From positions 1,178,001-1,242,000 of the forward strand of contig CAWGAF010000001.1 of the NCBI GenBank assembly GCA_963820495.1: 64,000 nucleotides of DNA, in the 5' to 3' direction. Numbering within the stretch: position 1 is the stretch's first letter; every line of letters begins with the position of its first letter. Source of the DNA: JBBIPA01 sp963820495. GTDB lineage: Bacteria > Chloroflexota > Dehalococcoidia > GIF9 > UBA5629. Both the position numbers and the translations under genes were made by a program. Positions 33,812 through 41,504 of the stretch are shown in pieces. The notes beneath the pieces were generated by a model, which was given only the letters and a program-made list of their open reading frames with translations, was not told the origin of the DNA and made no database searches.

Positions 33812-34273
33812 CTATCTGGACATAATTAGCGTAGTAAAACTTCTACTGATAGCTACAGTTACATTTACAGAACCAATGGTTATGTTAGTCAATTTTATAC
33901 CCATTCCAATGCCTCCATAAGTTAAGCTACTATCAGTCATATTTGCATAATGTAATGGACTGGTTTTCCATGCAGTATAGACCTCATTTGGATTTATACC
34001 AACCATTATGTTTTCCGCATAAGGATAATTAGAATGTTTATAATTATTAGTATCAGCCATATACTGGCTATGAAGTGTAGCTAGATTCGCTAACTGATTG
34101 TCCCAAATCAAAAGAGGAATATGCACCCTCTGCCGTTCCTGATTGATAAGTGTAAAAAGTTGTTTAGAATCACTCTCTAATGCACCAGGTTTAGGCACAT
34201 TTATAGTGGTGAATATCATCCATAATGCAGCGAAAATTAAAATGAAAAAAAGAAATCTACGCATAGCTAACAT
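33812..34273 (-). CDS. Secreted CAP-domain (SCP/PR1-like) protein, transposon cargo
   Basis: A 153-residue protein with an N-terminal signal/anchor helix (RFLFFILIFAALWMIFTTI) and a compact CAP domain: LFTLINQERQRVHIPLLIWDNQLANLATLHSQYMA, YPYAENIMVG, and WKTSPLHYANMTDSSLTYGGIG. The ENI and HY-NM signatures and the His in TLHSQYM are well kept. CAP proteins act outside the cell; bacterial functions are poorly known. It is unusual as transposon cargo. Confidence 0.75.
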   Translation of the reverse strand: MLAMRRFLFFILIFAALWMIFTTINVPKPGALESDSKQLFTLINQERQRVHIPLLIWDNQLANLATLHSQYMADTNNYKHSNYPYAENIMVGINPNEVYTAWKTSPLHYANMTDSSLTYGGIGMGIKLTNITIGSVNVTVAISRSFTTLIMSR

Positions 34274-34320
34274 TCTAGCAAATACTCAGTATCGAATAAA
34301 TATATACCCAATATTCATAG

Positions 34321-35391
34321 CTACATTTTTATTCCCATAAGTCTTGGTTTCATTAATTTAGGTTTCGCTTGTCTTTGTTTTTCTCGATATGTACGCTTCC
34401 GTTCACGTTCCCTTTTACGTCCCTTCTGTTCTCTAGTAAGTAATAACTGTGGCAGATTAACTACTATTGGTGTTTCAATAAATCGTTGTTCTGGTTGTTG
34501 GCTTCGTATCATGCCTAACCATGTATCATACGGCAATTCTATATGTGCTGCTTCAGATGGCGTTCTATAGTTACTCTGTTTGGTTGCAAGGGATTCATGC
34601 GGCCTAAAATAATTGTAATGAAGTCTAAAACCTTCCATGATAAGTTTGGCAGTATCATATTTCTTCATGCCACGCATTACTTTTGTACGCTCTTTAATCG
34701 TGCCTTGCATACGCTCTATGATATTGTTGTTAGGTTTTGATGTAAACTTCTTGACTTGAAGATGCTTTACCCTATGACTACCAAAACTTAATTTCATCCC
34801 GTCTACATAAGCGTTTAATCTATCAGTCATAACTACTTTAGGTAGTTTATTCACACTCCGTACAGCATTGTGCATTAACAATATCACATCGTCAACCGTT
34901 CTTTTTGGTGATAAATGCGAAGCTATAAGATACCGTGTTTTAACGTCCAATACATCCCAATACCAGAGCTTCTTACCACCTATATCAAGCATCGTTTCGT
35001 CAACTAGCCAAACATAGCCTACATTCGGTTTTATATGGCTCATTCTCCCAATGGCTTCTTTGGTGAATTTCGTTACCCATTCATAAACTGTAGATTCTGA
35101 AGGATAATTGTTATATGTTTGCCTTAAATGTTTCCGTATATCGTTTATTGATGAACCTTCGTAAAATAATTGAATCGCTGAGGCAATCTGACCTACAGGA
35201 GTCCTCATACTAGGTAAAGCATCGTTTGCAGCAAACTTGCGTTCGCAATCTTTACACCATAGGTATTGTACGTCGTTGTGCATACCATACTTCACGATAT
35301 TGTTAGAACCACAATATTTACAGGATATAGCTTGAATTTGCATGTCAAAACAACCTTTGTTTTCTAAATTAACAACCTCTTCGTAGGTCAT
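34321..35391 (-). CDS. Zinc-ribbon DDE transposase (IS6/IS1-like)
   Basis: A 356-residue transposase. It has an N-terminal zinc ribbon (CKYCGSNNIVKYG...WCKDCERKF, about 24-55), a helix-turn-helix (INDIRKHLRQ) and an rve/DDE core with aspartates in VWLVDETMLDIGG and VVMTDRLNAY and the glutamate in NNNIIERMQGTIKER. It ends in a very basic tail (about 315-356). All three catalytic positions are present, so it may be active on the surrounding 29-bp inverted repeats. The start may be the methionine at residue 17 (MQIQAISCKYCG), which would avoid the 23-base overlap with the upstream gene. Confidence 0.85.
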   Translation of the reverse strand: MTYEEVVNLENKGCFDMQIQAISCKYCGSNNIVKYGMHNDVQYLWCKDCERKFAANDALPSMRTPVGQIASAIQLFYEGSSINDIRKHLRQTYNNYPSESTVYEWVTKFTKEAIGRMSHIKPNVGYVWLVDETMLDIGGKKLWYWDVLDVKTRYLIASHLSPKRTVDDVILLMHNAVRSVNKLPKVVMTDRLNAYVDGMKLSFGSHRVKHLQVKKFTSKPNNNIIERMQGTIKERTKVMRGMKKYDTAKLIMEGFRLHYNYFRPHESLATKQSNYRTPSEAAHIELPYDTWLGMIRSQQPEQRFIETPIVVNLPQLLLTREQKGRKRERERKRTYREKQRQAKPKLMKPRLMGIKM

Positions 35392-35815
35392 ACCTACAAC
35401 TAATTATAGATATGAGATTGTCTACTTCTCTATAGTTATTTATTTTTTTAATTTTATTAAGTTTGCTCCTTATTTCCTGATTTACTTTACCTATATTAAC
35501 TATATTAGAATTTTGAGTTTCCTCTTCCTTTTTAGAAAATATGCTATGAATTATTAACCCCAACACTATAAGAAAAATCACCAAAAGAACATCAAAAGTA
35601 TGCGCTAAAGCTTTAGCTTCCCATTGATATAGCATTGCTGGGGTTAGATTAGCATGAACAAAAGGTATTCTATTTATTACCCATGCTATCATGTCTGGAT
35701 ACCCCCATCCCCTATATATTGTGAAGGGCAATGTAGCATAAAGTAATGCAAATAAGACAATGGCAATGCCAACGTATTTTTTTGTTCTATTTGTAATTTG
35801 TATTTTTGTTGACAT
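35369..35815 (-). CDS. Hypothetical two-TM membrane protein, transposon cargo
   Basis: A 148-residue protein with two hydrophobic helices (about 14-33 and 72-95) and a charged C-terminal tail, not recognised. It is the first gene inside the right end of the transposon, with TGTTCCTCCTG-type ribosome site complement upstream. Its end overlaps the annotated transposase start. Confidence 0.5.
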   Translation of the reverse strand: MSTKIQITNRTKKYVGIAIVLFALLYATLPFTIYRGWGYPDMIAWVINRIPFVHANLTPAMLYQWEAKALAHTFDVLLVIFLIVLGLIIHSIFSKKEEETQNSNIVNIGKVNQEIRSKLNKIKKINNYREVDNLISIISCRYDLRRGC

Positions 35816-35875
35816 ATCTCTTGTTCCTCCTGTGATATAATTTTACCAACAGGAGTAGAAAAAGGCATCAACAAT

Positions 35876-35904
35876 AACCGAAGAGAACCCCTTAAGGTCT
35901 GTCC
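35876..35904. repeat. Right 29-bp terminal inverted repeat
   Basis: Exact reverse complement of 33343-33371. Confidence 0.85.
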
Positions 35905-35926
35905 GCTTTAACTCAACCTCAGTTTC

Positions 35927-35979
35927 AGCCAGACCCAGTTGGGTCTGCAGGGCGGGTTTAAAAACCCGCCCCTACATTA
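35927..35979. repeat. Dispersed double palindrome (copy 2)
   Basis: AGACCCAGTTGGGTCT followed by GGCGGGTTTAAAAACCCGCC. It is the inverted counterpart of 26361-26413, differing at few positions. It sits between the transposon end and the second IS481-like copy. Confidence 0.65.
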
Positions 35980-35988
35980 TGCCCTCCG

Positions 35989-36931
35989 CCGCAATGTTTC
36001 CGTAGAAATCCGACAGTCCATGTAAAATCATGGACATGCAAAACAGGACATTAATAACACTTTGCTGGGAGTTATATGAACAAGGAATTCCTAAGGTACA
36101 CATTGCTAAAAGGCTGGATAAAAATCGCGAGACCATACATATCTGGATACAGAACATCAAAGAACATGGACTTCTCTCATTCCTGGATAACTACGAGCAA
36201 TCCAAGAAAGGTGAGAGGAAAAGAAGGCAAGTAGACCCGCTAGTAAAGAGATTAGTCTGGGAAATCAGGGAGCGCGAATACTATTGTTGTGGTCAGAAGA
36301 TTCAATATTATTTAGAGCTTGAACGTGGTATCCACCTCTCGGTTCCTAAGATATATGAGATACTAGCGGAGAAATATTTAATTCGGTCCAAATGGAAGAA
36401 AAATAAAGTGAGAGGATTGATACCAAAAGCATCAATGCCCAGAGAAGTAATTCAGATGGATACAATTGATTTCGGGGACATTTATGCATTCACTGCGATA
36501 GACATTTTTACCAGAGAGGCAGATATTCTATTAGCTCCGGAGCTCACTGCCAGGTACGGTTCCAGATTTCTAGTTAAGAGTATGAAGAGGAGATTTGGGC
36601 AGCATGTGCATCTTATTCAGACTGATGGCGGTCCAGAGTTTAAGGCAGACTTCCTCATGCATGTACATTCTTTCTGTGATCGTCACAGGGTAGCTAGGCC
36701 ATATCGTAAAAATGAACAATCTTATATTGAGAGTTTCAACAGAACGGTAAGAAAAGAGTGCCTGGGCTGGTCAAAATATCGTGCTAAACAATTGCCTGAG
36801 TGCATAGAAATGGTAGAATCTTTCCTGAAGCGCTATCATTATCATCGTCCACATATGAGCTTAGGGATGAAGCCACCATTACAAAGATTAAAGAAGGAGG
36901 TAGACTGTCGGATATTTACGGAGAATTAAGC
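35989..36931 (+). mobile_element. IS481-like insertion sequence, copy 2 (intact)
   Basis: About 940 bp. Sequence shared with copy 1 runs from CCGCAATG (35989) to AATTAAGCG (36931). Imperfect terminal inverted repeats share TCCGTA-A-ATCCGACAGT. It is inverted relative to copy 1 at 28342-29286. Confidence 0.85.
36030..36929 (+). CDS. IS481-like transposase
   Basis: A 299-residue DDE transposase: N-terminal helix-turn-helix (GIPKVHIAKRLDKNRETIHIWI, read in two pieces), a second HTH-like region (LSVPKIYEILAEKYLIRSKW) and an integrase core with Asp in QMDTIDFGDIYAFTAID, Asp in LIQTDGGPEFK and Glu in QSYIESFNRTVRKE. It is complete and could be active, and could also mobilise the defective copy 1. 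Confidence 0.9.
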   Translation: MDMQNRTLITLCWELYEQGIPKVHIAKRLDKNRETIHIWIQNIKEHGLLSFLDNYEQSKKGERKRRQVDPLVKRLVWEIREREYYCCGQKIQYYLELERGIHLSVPKIYEILAEKYLIRSKWKKNKVRGLIPKASMPREVIQMDTIDFGDIYAFTAIDIFTREADILLAPELTARYGSRFLVKSMKRRFGQHVHLIQTDGGPEFKADFLMHVHSFCDRHRVARPYRKNEQSYIESFNRTVRKECLGWSKYRAKQLPECIEMVESFLKRYHYHRPHMSLGMKPPLQRLKKEVDCRIFTEN

Positions 36932-36937
36932 GTCCGC

Positions 36938-36966
36938 TTGACAAATCAAATTCTTTATGAGATAAT
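36938..36966 (+). promoter_or_regulatory. Promoter abutting the IS end
   Basis: TTGACA, a 17-base spacer and GATAAT begin 7 bases outside the right end of IS copy 2 and would drive the small membrane-protein gene at 37018. Confidence 0.55.
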
Positions 36967-37017
36967 TTCAACGTATATCTTGTAAAAGTTCGTATTTCTT
37001 TATTTAGCAGGATAAAA

Positions 37018-37257
37018 ATGGTATCGACAGTAACTGTAACCACTGTTACCACAATTGCGGCAATGGGGGCAATTGCTGCTTTAAGTATTTTTGGTGTTGT
37101 TCTTCTCATCTGCCTTCTCACCAGTAAAGAGCTGCTCATGGCTAGCTCCGGTGCCAGAAGGAAATTCCTGGGCCGCACTTTAAACATCAGCATCATTCCA
37201 CTCGTCATTTCCTTCGCCGTTATCGTTGCACTTAAGGTAGCTGAAATCTTAAGTTAA
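37018..37257 (+). CDS. Hypothetical two-TM protein
   Basis: A 79-residue membrane protein: a helix at about 10-35 and a second at 55-76, joined by a basic loop (SKELLMASSGARRKFLGRTLN). The loop plus following NISIIPLVISFAVIVALKVAEIL segment looks like a conserved small-protein family of unknown role. The 3' end overlaps the convergent CPBP gene by 9 bases. Confidence 0.6.
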   Translation: MVSTVTVTTVTTIAAMGAIAALSIFGVVLLICLLTSKELLMASSGARRKFLGRTLNISIIPLVISFAVIVALKVAEILS

Positions 37258-38037
37258 CAAAAACGGTCCTATAAAGTATAGAAACACATTTGTTACTCCG
37301 TGTGCCACGATTACTCCTATTAGTGATCCTGTTCGTTTGACCATGGCCGCAAAACATATTGCGATAGCAAATACCAGAATCACGTCAGTTAGTGACAGAT
37401 GACCGATATGTAAAATGGCAAATACAGCACTTATATAAATATATCCCATACGTCCCATAAATGCCTCGGCCGTCTGCTGCAAAACGCCACGGAAAATAAA
37501 TTCCTCAATAAAACCCGTAGTAATAAATATAATAATAGCTGGCAGCCATATCGCATTAAAGGTAAATTCTGTCACCAGTGGCTGAGGTTTCAATATTGCC
37601 ATCTCGATGACACCCACAGCTAATCCAAAGATAATACCAGCTGCTACCTGAACTGGTAAGCCACGTGCCACCAATCCAATGTTATGGGCTTTCAGCCCTA
37701 TAATTCGCATGACCACAATCGCCGCTACCAGCAAGGGAGTATAGATTAATATATACCAGTAAATTTGCGGTAACCTGGCCAGCGGCATGCTGAGGCTCAT
37801 GATACGTACTAGTGGCACCAGACTTAAAGAAATAACCAGGTTACGGCAGCGGTTATCCTGGATAAATGCAGAATTAATCAGAATTGCAATCAAGATTATT
37901 CCATGGCAGATAACACCAGCAACAGGCTCCAGAAACGTAGTTAATAGCTCGGTAACAGTAAAGGCAATGAAATAAAGATAGAAGGGTAAATAAGATAATT
38001 TAGATTCCCCAGACTCCATCCCTGATAGCAACTTCAA
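37249..38037 (-). CDS. CPBP-family intramembrane metalloprotease
   Basis: A 262-residue polytopic protein of the CAAX-protease/bacteriocin-processing (CPBP, Abi) family. It carries motif 1 as FIEEFIFRGVLQQ (Glu178, Glu179, Arg183), motif 2 as FAILHIGHLS with its histidine, and motif 3 near IGVIVAHGVTNVFLYF. The substrates of bacterial members are mostly unknown; some process peptides or confer immunity to bacteriocins. Confidence 0.85.
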   Translation of the reverse strand: MKLLSGMESGESKLSYLPFYLYFIAFTVTELLTTFLEPVAGVICHGIILIAILINSAFIQDNRCRNLVISLSLVPLVRIMSLSMPLARLPQIYWYILIYTPLLVAAIVVMRIIGLKAHNIGLVARGLPVQVAAGIIFGLAVGVIEMAILKPQPLVTEFTFNAIWLPAIIIFITTGFIEEFIFRGVLQQTAEAFMGRMGYIYISAVFAILHIGHLSLTDVILVFAIAICFAAMVKRTGSLIGVIVAHGVTNVFLYFIGPFLLT

Positions 38038-38100
38038 AATGTACTACCTCTTTGTGGGAGTGAGGCTGTCCCAAAGCTCAAGCATAAGGGCGTACCTCCA

Positions 38101-38217
38101 GGTGCGCCCTGGGAGGGTGTCCGGAAAATAAATATGTCATCGTGAGTCCGCCTCTGGCGGATGTGACGATCCCGCGGGATCAATGGGAACCCGCGAGTTC
38201 CTGCAATTGTGATTTTC
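38101..38217. repeat. MITE-like element, copy B
   Basis: Identical over 117 bp to 33183-33299, same orientation, 4.9 kb away. The right inverted end seen in copy A is altered here (GATTTTCAGATAGCC). Confidence 0.75.
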
Positions 38218-38240
38218 AGATAGCCTCACCCCTGCGCAAC

Positions 38241-38386
38241 GTTTCATCCTGAGCGGTATTTTATAGATAAGACCTAGTTATGTCAATGAGACTTCTGTGG
38301 GAGTCAATGCCTACAGTTGACCTATGCAACCCAGTGTTTCATCCTGAACGGTGTTTTATAGATAAGACTTAGTTATATCAATGAAA
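38241..38386. repeat. Pair of 51-bp direct repeats
   Basis: GTTTCATCCTGAGCGG to GTCAATGAGA (38241-38291) recurs at 38336-38386 with about six differences. Purpose unknown; non-coding. Confidence 0.6.
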
Positions 38387-38409
38387 CTGGCAGTAAACAC
38401 AAACAAAAC

Positions 38410-38433
38410 AGGGGAACAAATATTTGTTCCCCT
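38410..38433 (-). terminator. 24-bp perfect palindrome, probable terminator
   Basis: AGGGGAACAAAT with its exact complement. On the minus strand it is followed by TGTTTTGTTTG and lies 72 bases past the stop of the 38506-38937 gene, so it probably ends that transcript. Confidence 0.55.
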
Positions 38434-38505
38434 CAGGATTATACTACAACCAGACTAGCCTATTAACAGTCTACGTTTTTGCTTATTCCTGGTAAACCAA
38501 TCTGA

Positions 38506-38937
38506 CTATTTAATGCAGATACACGTTACTGCTATGCTGCCAGAGAACGGTGTTCCGTCCTTCATGTTACCGGTAAAAGTAGCTGTAGTGCTTGCAGTAG
38601 TAAGATTGAGCGTGGCTGGATCAAAGACCAATACCAAAGACCCGTCCGGAGCAATATGCCAGCTTGCCCACGGTGCTCCGTTGAATCTGATACTGGCGAT
38701 ATCGATATCATCAGGATCGACTCCCGATATTGTTACTGTAACCGGCTCTTCGGAACAAACATTAATGTTATCTGGGGTTACAACGGTAAGCGAGCCTATC
38801 GTTGTATATCCGCCGAAAACTCGTGCTGGTGAAAAAGCTAAGGGGACAGTAAAAAACAATAATACTGCCACAATGCACGCCAGCGCTACTGGTATAAACC
38901 ACTTCATCAATTTTTTGTTTGAATTTCCACTATTCAT
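38506..38937 (-). CDS. Secreted/anchored beta-domain protein
   Basis: A 143-residue protein with an N-terminal membrane segment (about 12-33) and a single extracellular beta domain (about 47-140: GSLTVVTPDNINVCSEEPVT to GTPFSGSIAVTCICIK). Cysteines at the domain start and end may be disulfide-bonded. A good ribosome site (AGGAG) precedes the ATG. Not recognised as a named family. Confidence 0.6.
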   Translation of the reverse strand: MNSGNSNKKLMKWFIPVALACIVAVLLFFTVPLAFSPARVFGGYTTIGSLTVVTPDNINVCSEEPVTVTISGVDPDDIDIASIRFNGAPWASWHIAPDGSLVLVFDPATLNLTTASTTATFTGNMKDGTPFSGSIAVTCICIK

Positions 38938-39260
38938 CTCAGCATCTCCTCAGAGTGCCATACTAACCCATTGTTAATCGTACATGCTTATTATCATACA
39001 GTGTCAGCCATTTGTCAAGGAGCAGTACGTAACAAGATTGTTTATCTGGGGATTAAAAGGGGCGAAGCCCCTTTTATAAAGAAAAAACGCCCCTCTCTCC
39101 TTTAAAGGAGAGAGGGGCAGGGGTGAGAGGTTGCTTACTACAACTAATGGGCACCACGAGTTCCTTGTGATTGAAAAAACACCCTGCGAGTCACTTGCCC
39201 AAAAATGACCGCCGTTGTGCTAAAATTAACCATGATTGACAGTGGAGATAACTCCCAGCT
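38938..39260. other. Intergenic with REP-like double hairpin
   Basis: Divergent region between the minus-strand secreted protein and the GT-C-like gene. The only strong structure is the pair of hairpins at 39054-39136 (AAAAGGGGC/GCCCCTTTT and GCCCCTCTCTCC/GGAGAGAGGGGC), the same family as 4045-4130 and 6180-6262. Nothing else stands out. Confidence 0.6.
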
Positions 39261-41186
39261 ATGCGCCGCATAATAATACTCATCCCCATACTGGCACTAG
39301 CCTTTTTTATGGCTTTCATCCCCCATCTGGGATATGCCTATCCAGTTCACGTCGATGAGTGGATGCATTTAACCTACTCAGAAACCATAGTGCAGGCAGG
39401 CTCCACCACTTTTCCTGACCCTTTTACTGGCCAGGGGACTATAGGAGTTGGCAGCAATGCCTGGGTGGGTTTTCACATTCTGTGGGCTATAGTCCAGCAG
39501 GTCAGTGGTATTTCCTGGTTACCACTTTTCCGCTACTTTCCCGCCCTAATTTTTCTGCTTACTGTTCTATCCGTCTACATCCTGGCTTCAAGGCAGGGCT
39601 TTGGCTGGCAAGCTGCCCTTTTTACCTGTCTGATACCCACCACGGGGGGACTGCTTGGTCCCGCATTCATGGTGCCCATGGCACTGGGTTTGCTATTTAT
39701 CCCGCTAGCTTTATTCCTGGCTTTTAATATCAAATCCTGGGCGTCGTATTTACTGATATTGCTTATTACCTGCTTTTTGCTGTTACTGCATCCGCCCACT
39801 GCCGCCATACTGGTTATCATCCTGCTTCCCTACATATTAATTAGTATTAAAGGTGATACCAGGCATAGTGCCGCGGTATTTTCAGCTCTGCTAATTCCAT
39901 TCCTATTAGCCCTGCTGTTGAAATCTGGAGCCATCTTGCAGTATGCCGGGAAATTGCTGGTACCTCAGTATACCTCTCCCCATATAGAACTTCCTCCGCT
40001 GTTATGGATCTATGGAGTTTTGCCCATCATCTTTAGCCTCATCGGCATTATCTTTCTGGCCAGAAAAGGCGGCAAGCAAAACTTCAGTCTCATATTCGGG
40101 TTAGCTTTGTTACTGATTATTATGCTGGTTTTTATGGAACTTCATTATGGTTTGGCTACAATATATCAGCGTGGTTTAACCACCGTGCTCTTAATTCTGA
40201 GCCTAATCGCTGGTGCTGGGTTATTTTGGGTCAAGACGCTCACCTTGCCCACTCAGCTTTTGCATAAGTCTAAATCTGTTTTCTCTGGAAAATTCGGTAA
40301 TATTCTTTGTGGTGTGCTGGTCATTATAGTTTTAGCCGTTGCCCTCCCCAGCCGTTTAAATGCTTACTATTATCACATGATTGACCTTGAAGACTACCAG
40401 GCGTTTGTCTGGATTAAGGAACATGTGGGGGTAGACTATTCTGCCGCCCTGGTGGACCCCTGGAAAGCTACTGCCTTTACTGCCATAACTGGCAAAAAAG
40501 TTGCCCGCAGGATTTGGGAAAAGCAAGAAGCAATTGATGATATTATTTACCGATTTCTTCAAAACGAATGCCCTGACACCTCTTTTCTCATAGATAATAG
40601 AGTGTCCTTTATCTATAACCGAATGCCATGCAGTAACCCAGACCTGATAGAAGTGAGCAAAGATGTCTATCTTACTAATCCCAATATATCAGAGGCATTC
40701 GTGTCGAAAGATGGTCTGCAGAACGCCAGCTTCGAGTATATTTATGGTAAGCCTCCTGCTTTCTGGTGGCATTGGTCGCAAAATTGTCAGCCATTGTTCC
40801 TGTTTCCTGAGCCAGGCAGAAATGGAGGTTCCTGTATAGCTATCCAGATGTCCGAAACCGAGCCATTCCAGCCGTCGCCTAGTGCCATATGGCTGCAGAA
40901 TGTACCCGTTCAAGAAGGGAGATCATATATTATTGGCGGGTGGATAAATACTGAGACTATTATTGGCCAGGGTGGTGCCAGGATTGTGTCTCAATGGAAG
41001 GGCCCAGGCAATAAATGGATCGGCGCTACCGAGTTTATGAAATATGTTAAAGGTACCAACAGTTGGACGCATTATCAGGGCAAAGTCACTGCCCCACCGG
41101 GAGCCACAATCTGCACTGTTGGCTGCTCTATGGCTGGCTGTTCGGGTACGGCATGGTATGATGACATTTCTTTCCAAGCCGAATGA
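39261..41186 (+). CDS. GT-C-like membrane protein with carbohydrate-binding tail
   Basis: A 641-residue protein. Residues 1-375 form about ten transmembrane helices; the first extracytoplasmic loop has YPVHVDEWMHLTYSETI, whose acidic residues resemble the catalytic loop of GT-C lipid-linked-sugar glycosyltransferases. Residues about 375-480 are soluble. The C-terminus (about 480-640, NASFEYI to GTAWYDDISFQ) resembles a CBM4/9-type carbohydrate-binding domain. It probably transfers sugars outside the membrane or binds glycan; the acceptor is unknown. It opens the glycan gene region. Confidence 0.65.
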   Translation: MRRIIILIPILALAFFMAFIPHLGYAYPVHVDEWMHLTYSETIVQAGSTTFPDPFTGQGTIGVGSNAWVGFHILWAIVQQVSGISWLPLFRYFPALIFLLTVLSVYILASRQGFGWQAALFTCLIPTTGGLLGPAFMVPMALGLLFIPLALFLAFNIKSWASYLLILLITCFLLLLHPPTAAILVIILLPYILISIKGDTRHSAAVFSALLIPFLLALLLKSGAILQYAGKLLVPQYTSPHIELPPLLWIYGVLPIIFSLIGIIFLARKGGKQNFSLIFGLALLLIIMLVFMELHYGLATIYQRGLTTVLLILSLIAGAGLFWVKTLTLPTQLLHKSKSVFSGKFGNILCGVLVIIVLAVALPSRLNAYYYHMIDLEDYQAFVWIKEHVGVDYSAALVDPWKATAFTAITGKKVARRIWEKQEAIDDIIYRFLQNECPDTSFLIDNRVSFIYNRMPCSNPDLIEVSKDVYLTNPNISEAFVSKDGLQNASFEYIYGKPPAFWWHWSQNCQPLFLFPEPGRNGGSCIAIQMSETEPFQPSPSAIWLQNVPVQEGRSYIIGGWINTETIIGQGGARIVSQWKGPGNKWIGATEFMKYVKGTNSWTHYQGKVTAPPGATICTVGCSMAGCSGTAWYDDISFQAE

Positions 41187-41504
41187 GTTTTAATACCGGT
41201 CTTTGTAGCAACAGATGGTTTAAGAATAGGGAAATCGAATATGAAGTTTGGACTGCACCCTTATGTTCATCAATATAGGCTATTAAGTTGTGGCAGGATG
41301 CCGAAGTATTCTATTGTTTGAATACCATGGCTTCAAACTAAATTGGTTTACTTCAAGTGGTATACCATTTTTATGAAGCAGTATAATAAACGTTTACACT
41401 ATCGTTAGCGTATAGTATACTTCAGCGGTAAATGCAATTAAAAGAGCAATCTTAACAAGATAGAATATAGTGCGGTATCTGCTCTTACTTTATAGACATT
41501 GTTA
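41187..41504. other. Intergenic, no feature seen
   Basis: AT-rich spacer between the GT-C-like gene and the flippase gene. I see no gene, strong hairpin or recognisable regulatory site. Confidence 0.5.

Larger units (their letters stand above)
33343..35904. mobile_element. 2.56-kb transposon with perfect 29-bp inverted ends
   Basis: The ends 33343-33371 and 35876-35904 are exact reverse complements over 29 bases, starting GGACAGACCTTAAGG. All four genes inside are on the minus strand: a membrane protein, a zinc-ribbon/DDE transposase, a CAP-domain secreted protein and a small membrane protein. No target-site duplication is evident at the immediate borders. The genes are more AT-rich than the surrounding chromosome, consistent with recent acquisition. 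Confidence 0.8.
38038..38505. other. Repeat-rich intergenic region
   Basis: No gene seen. In order it contains MITE copy B (38101-38217), itself inside outer inverted ends (GTGAGGCTGTC near 38060 and GATAGCCTCAC near 38219). Next is a 51-bp direct repeat of period 95 (38241-38291 and 38336-38386, about six mismatches), then a 24-bp palindrome (38410-38433). Confidence 0.7.
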
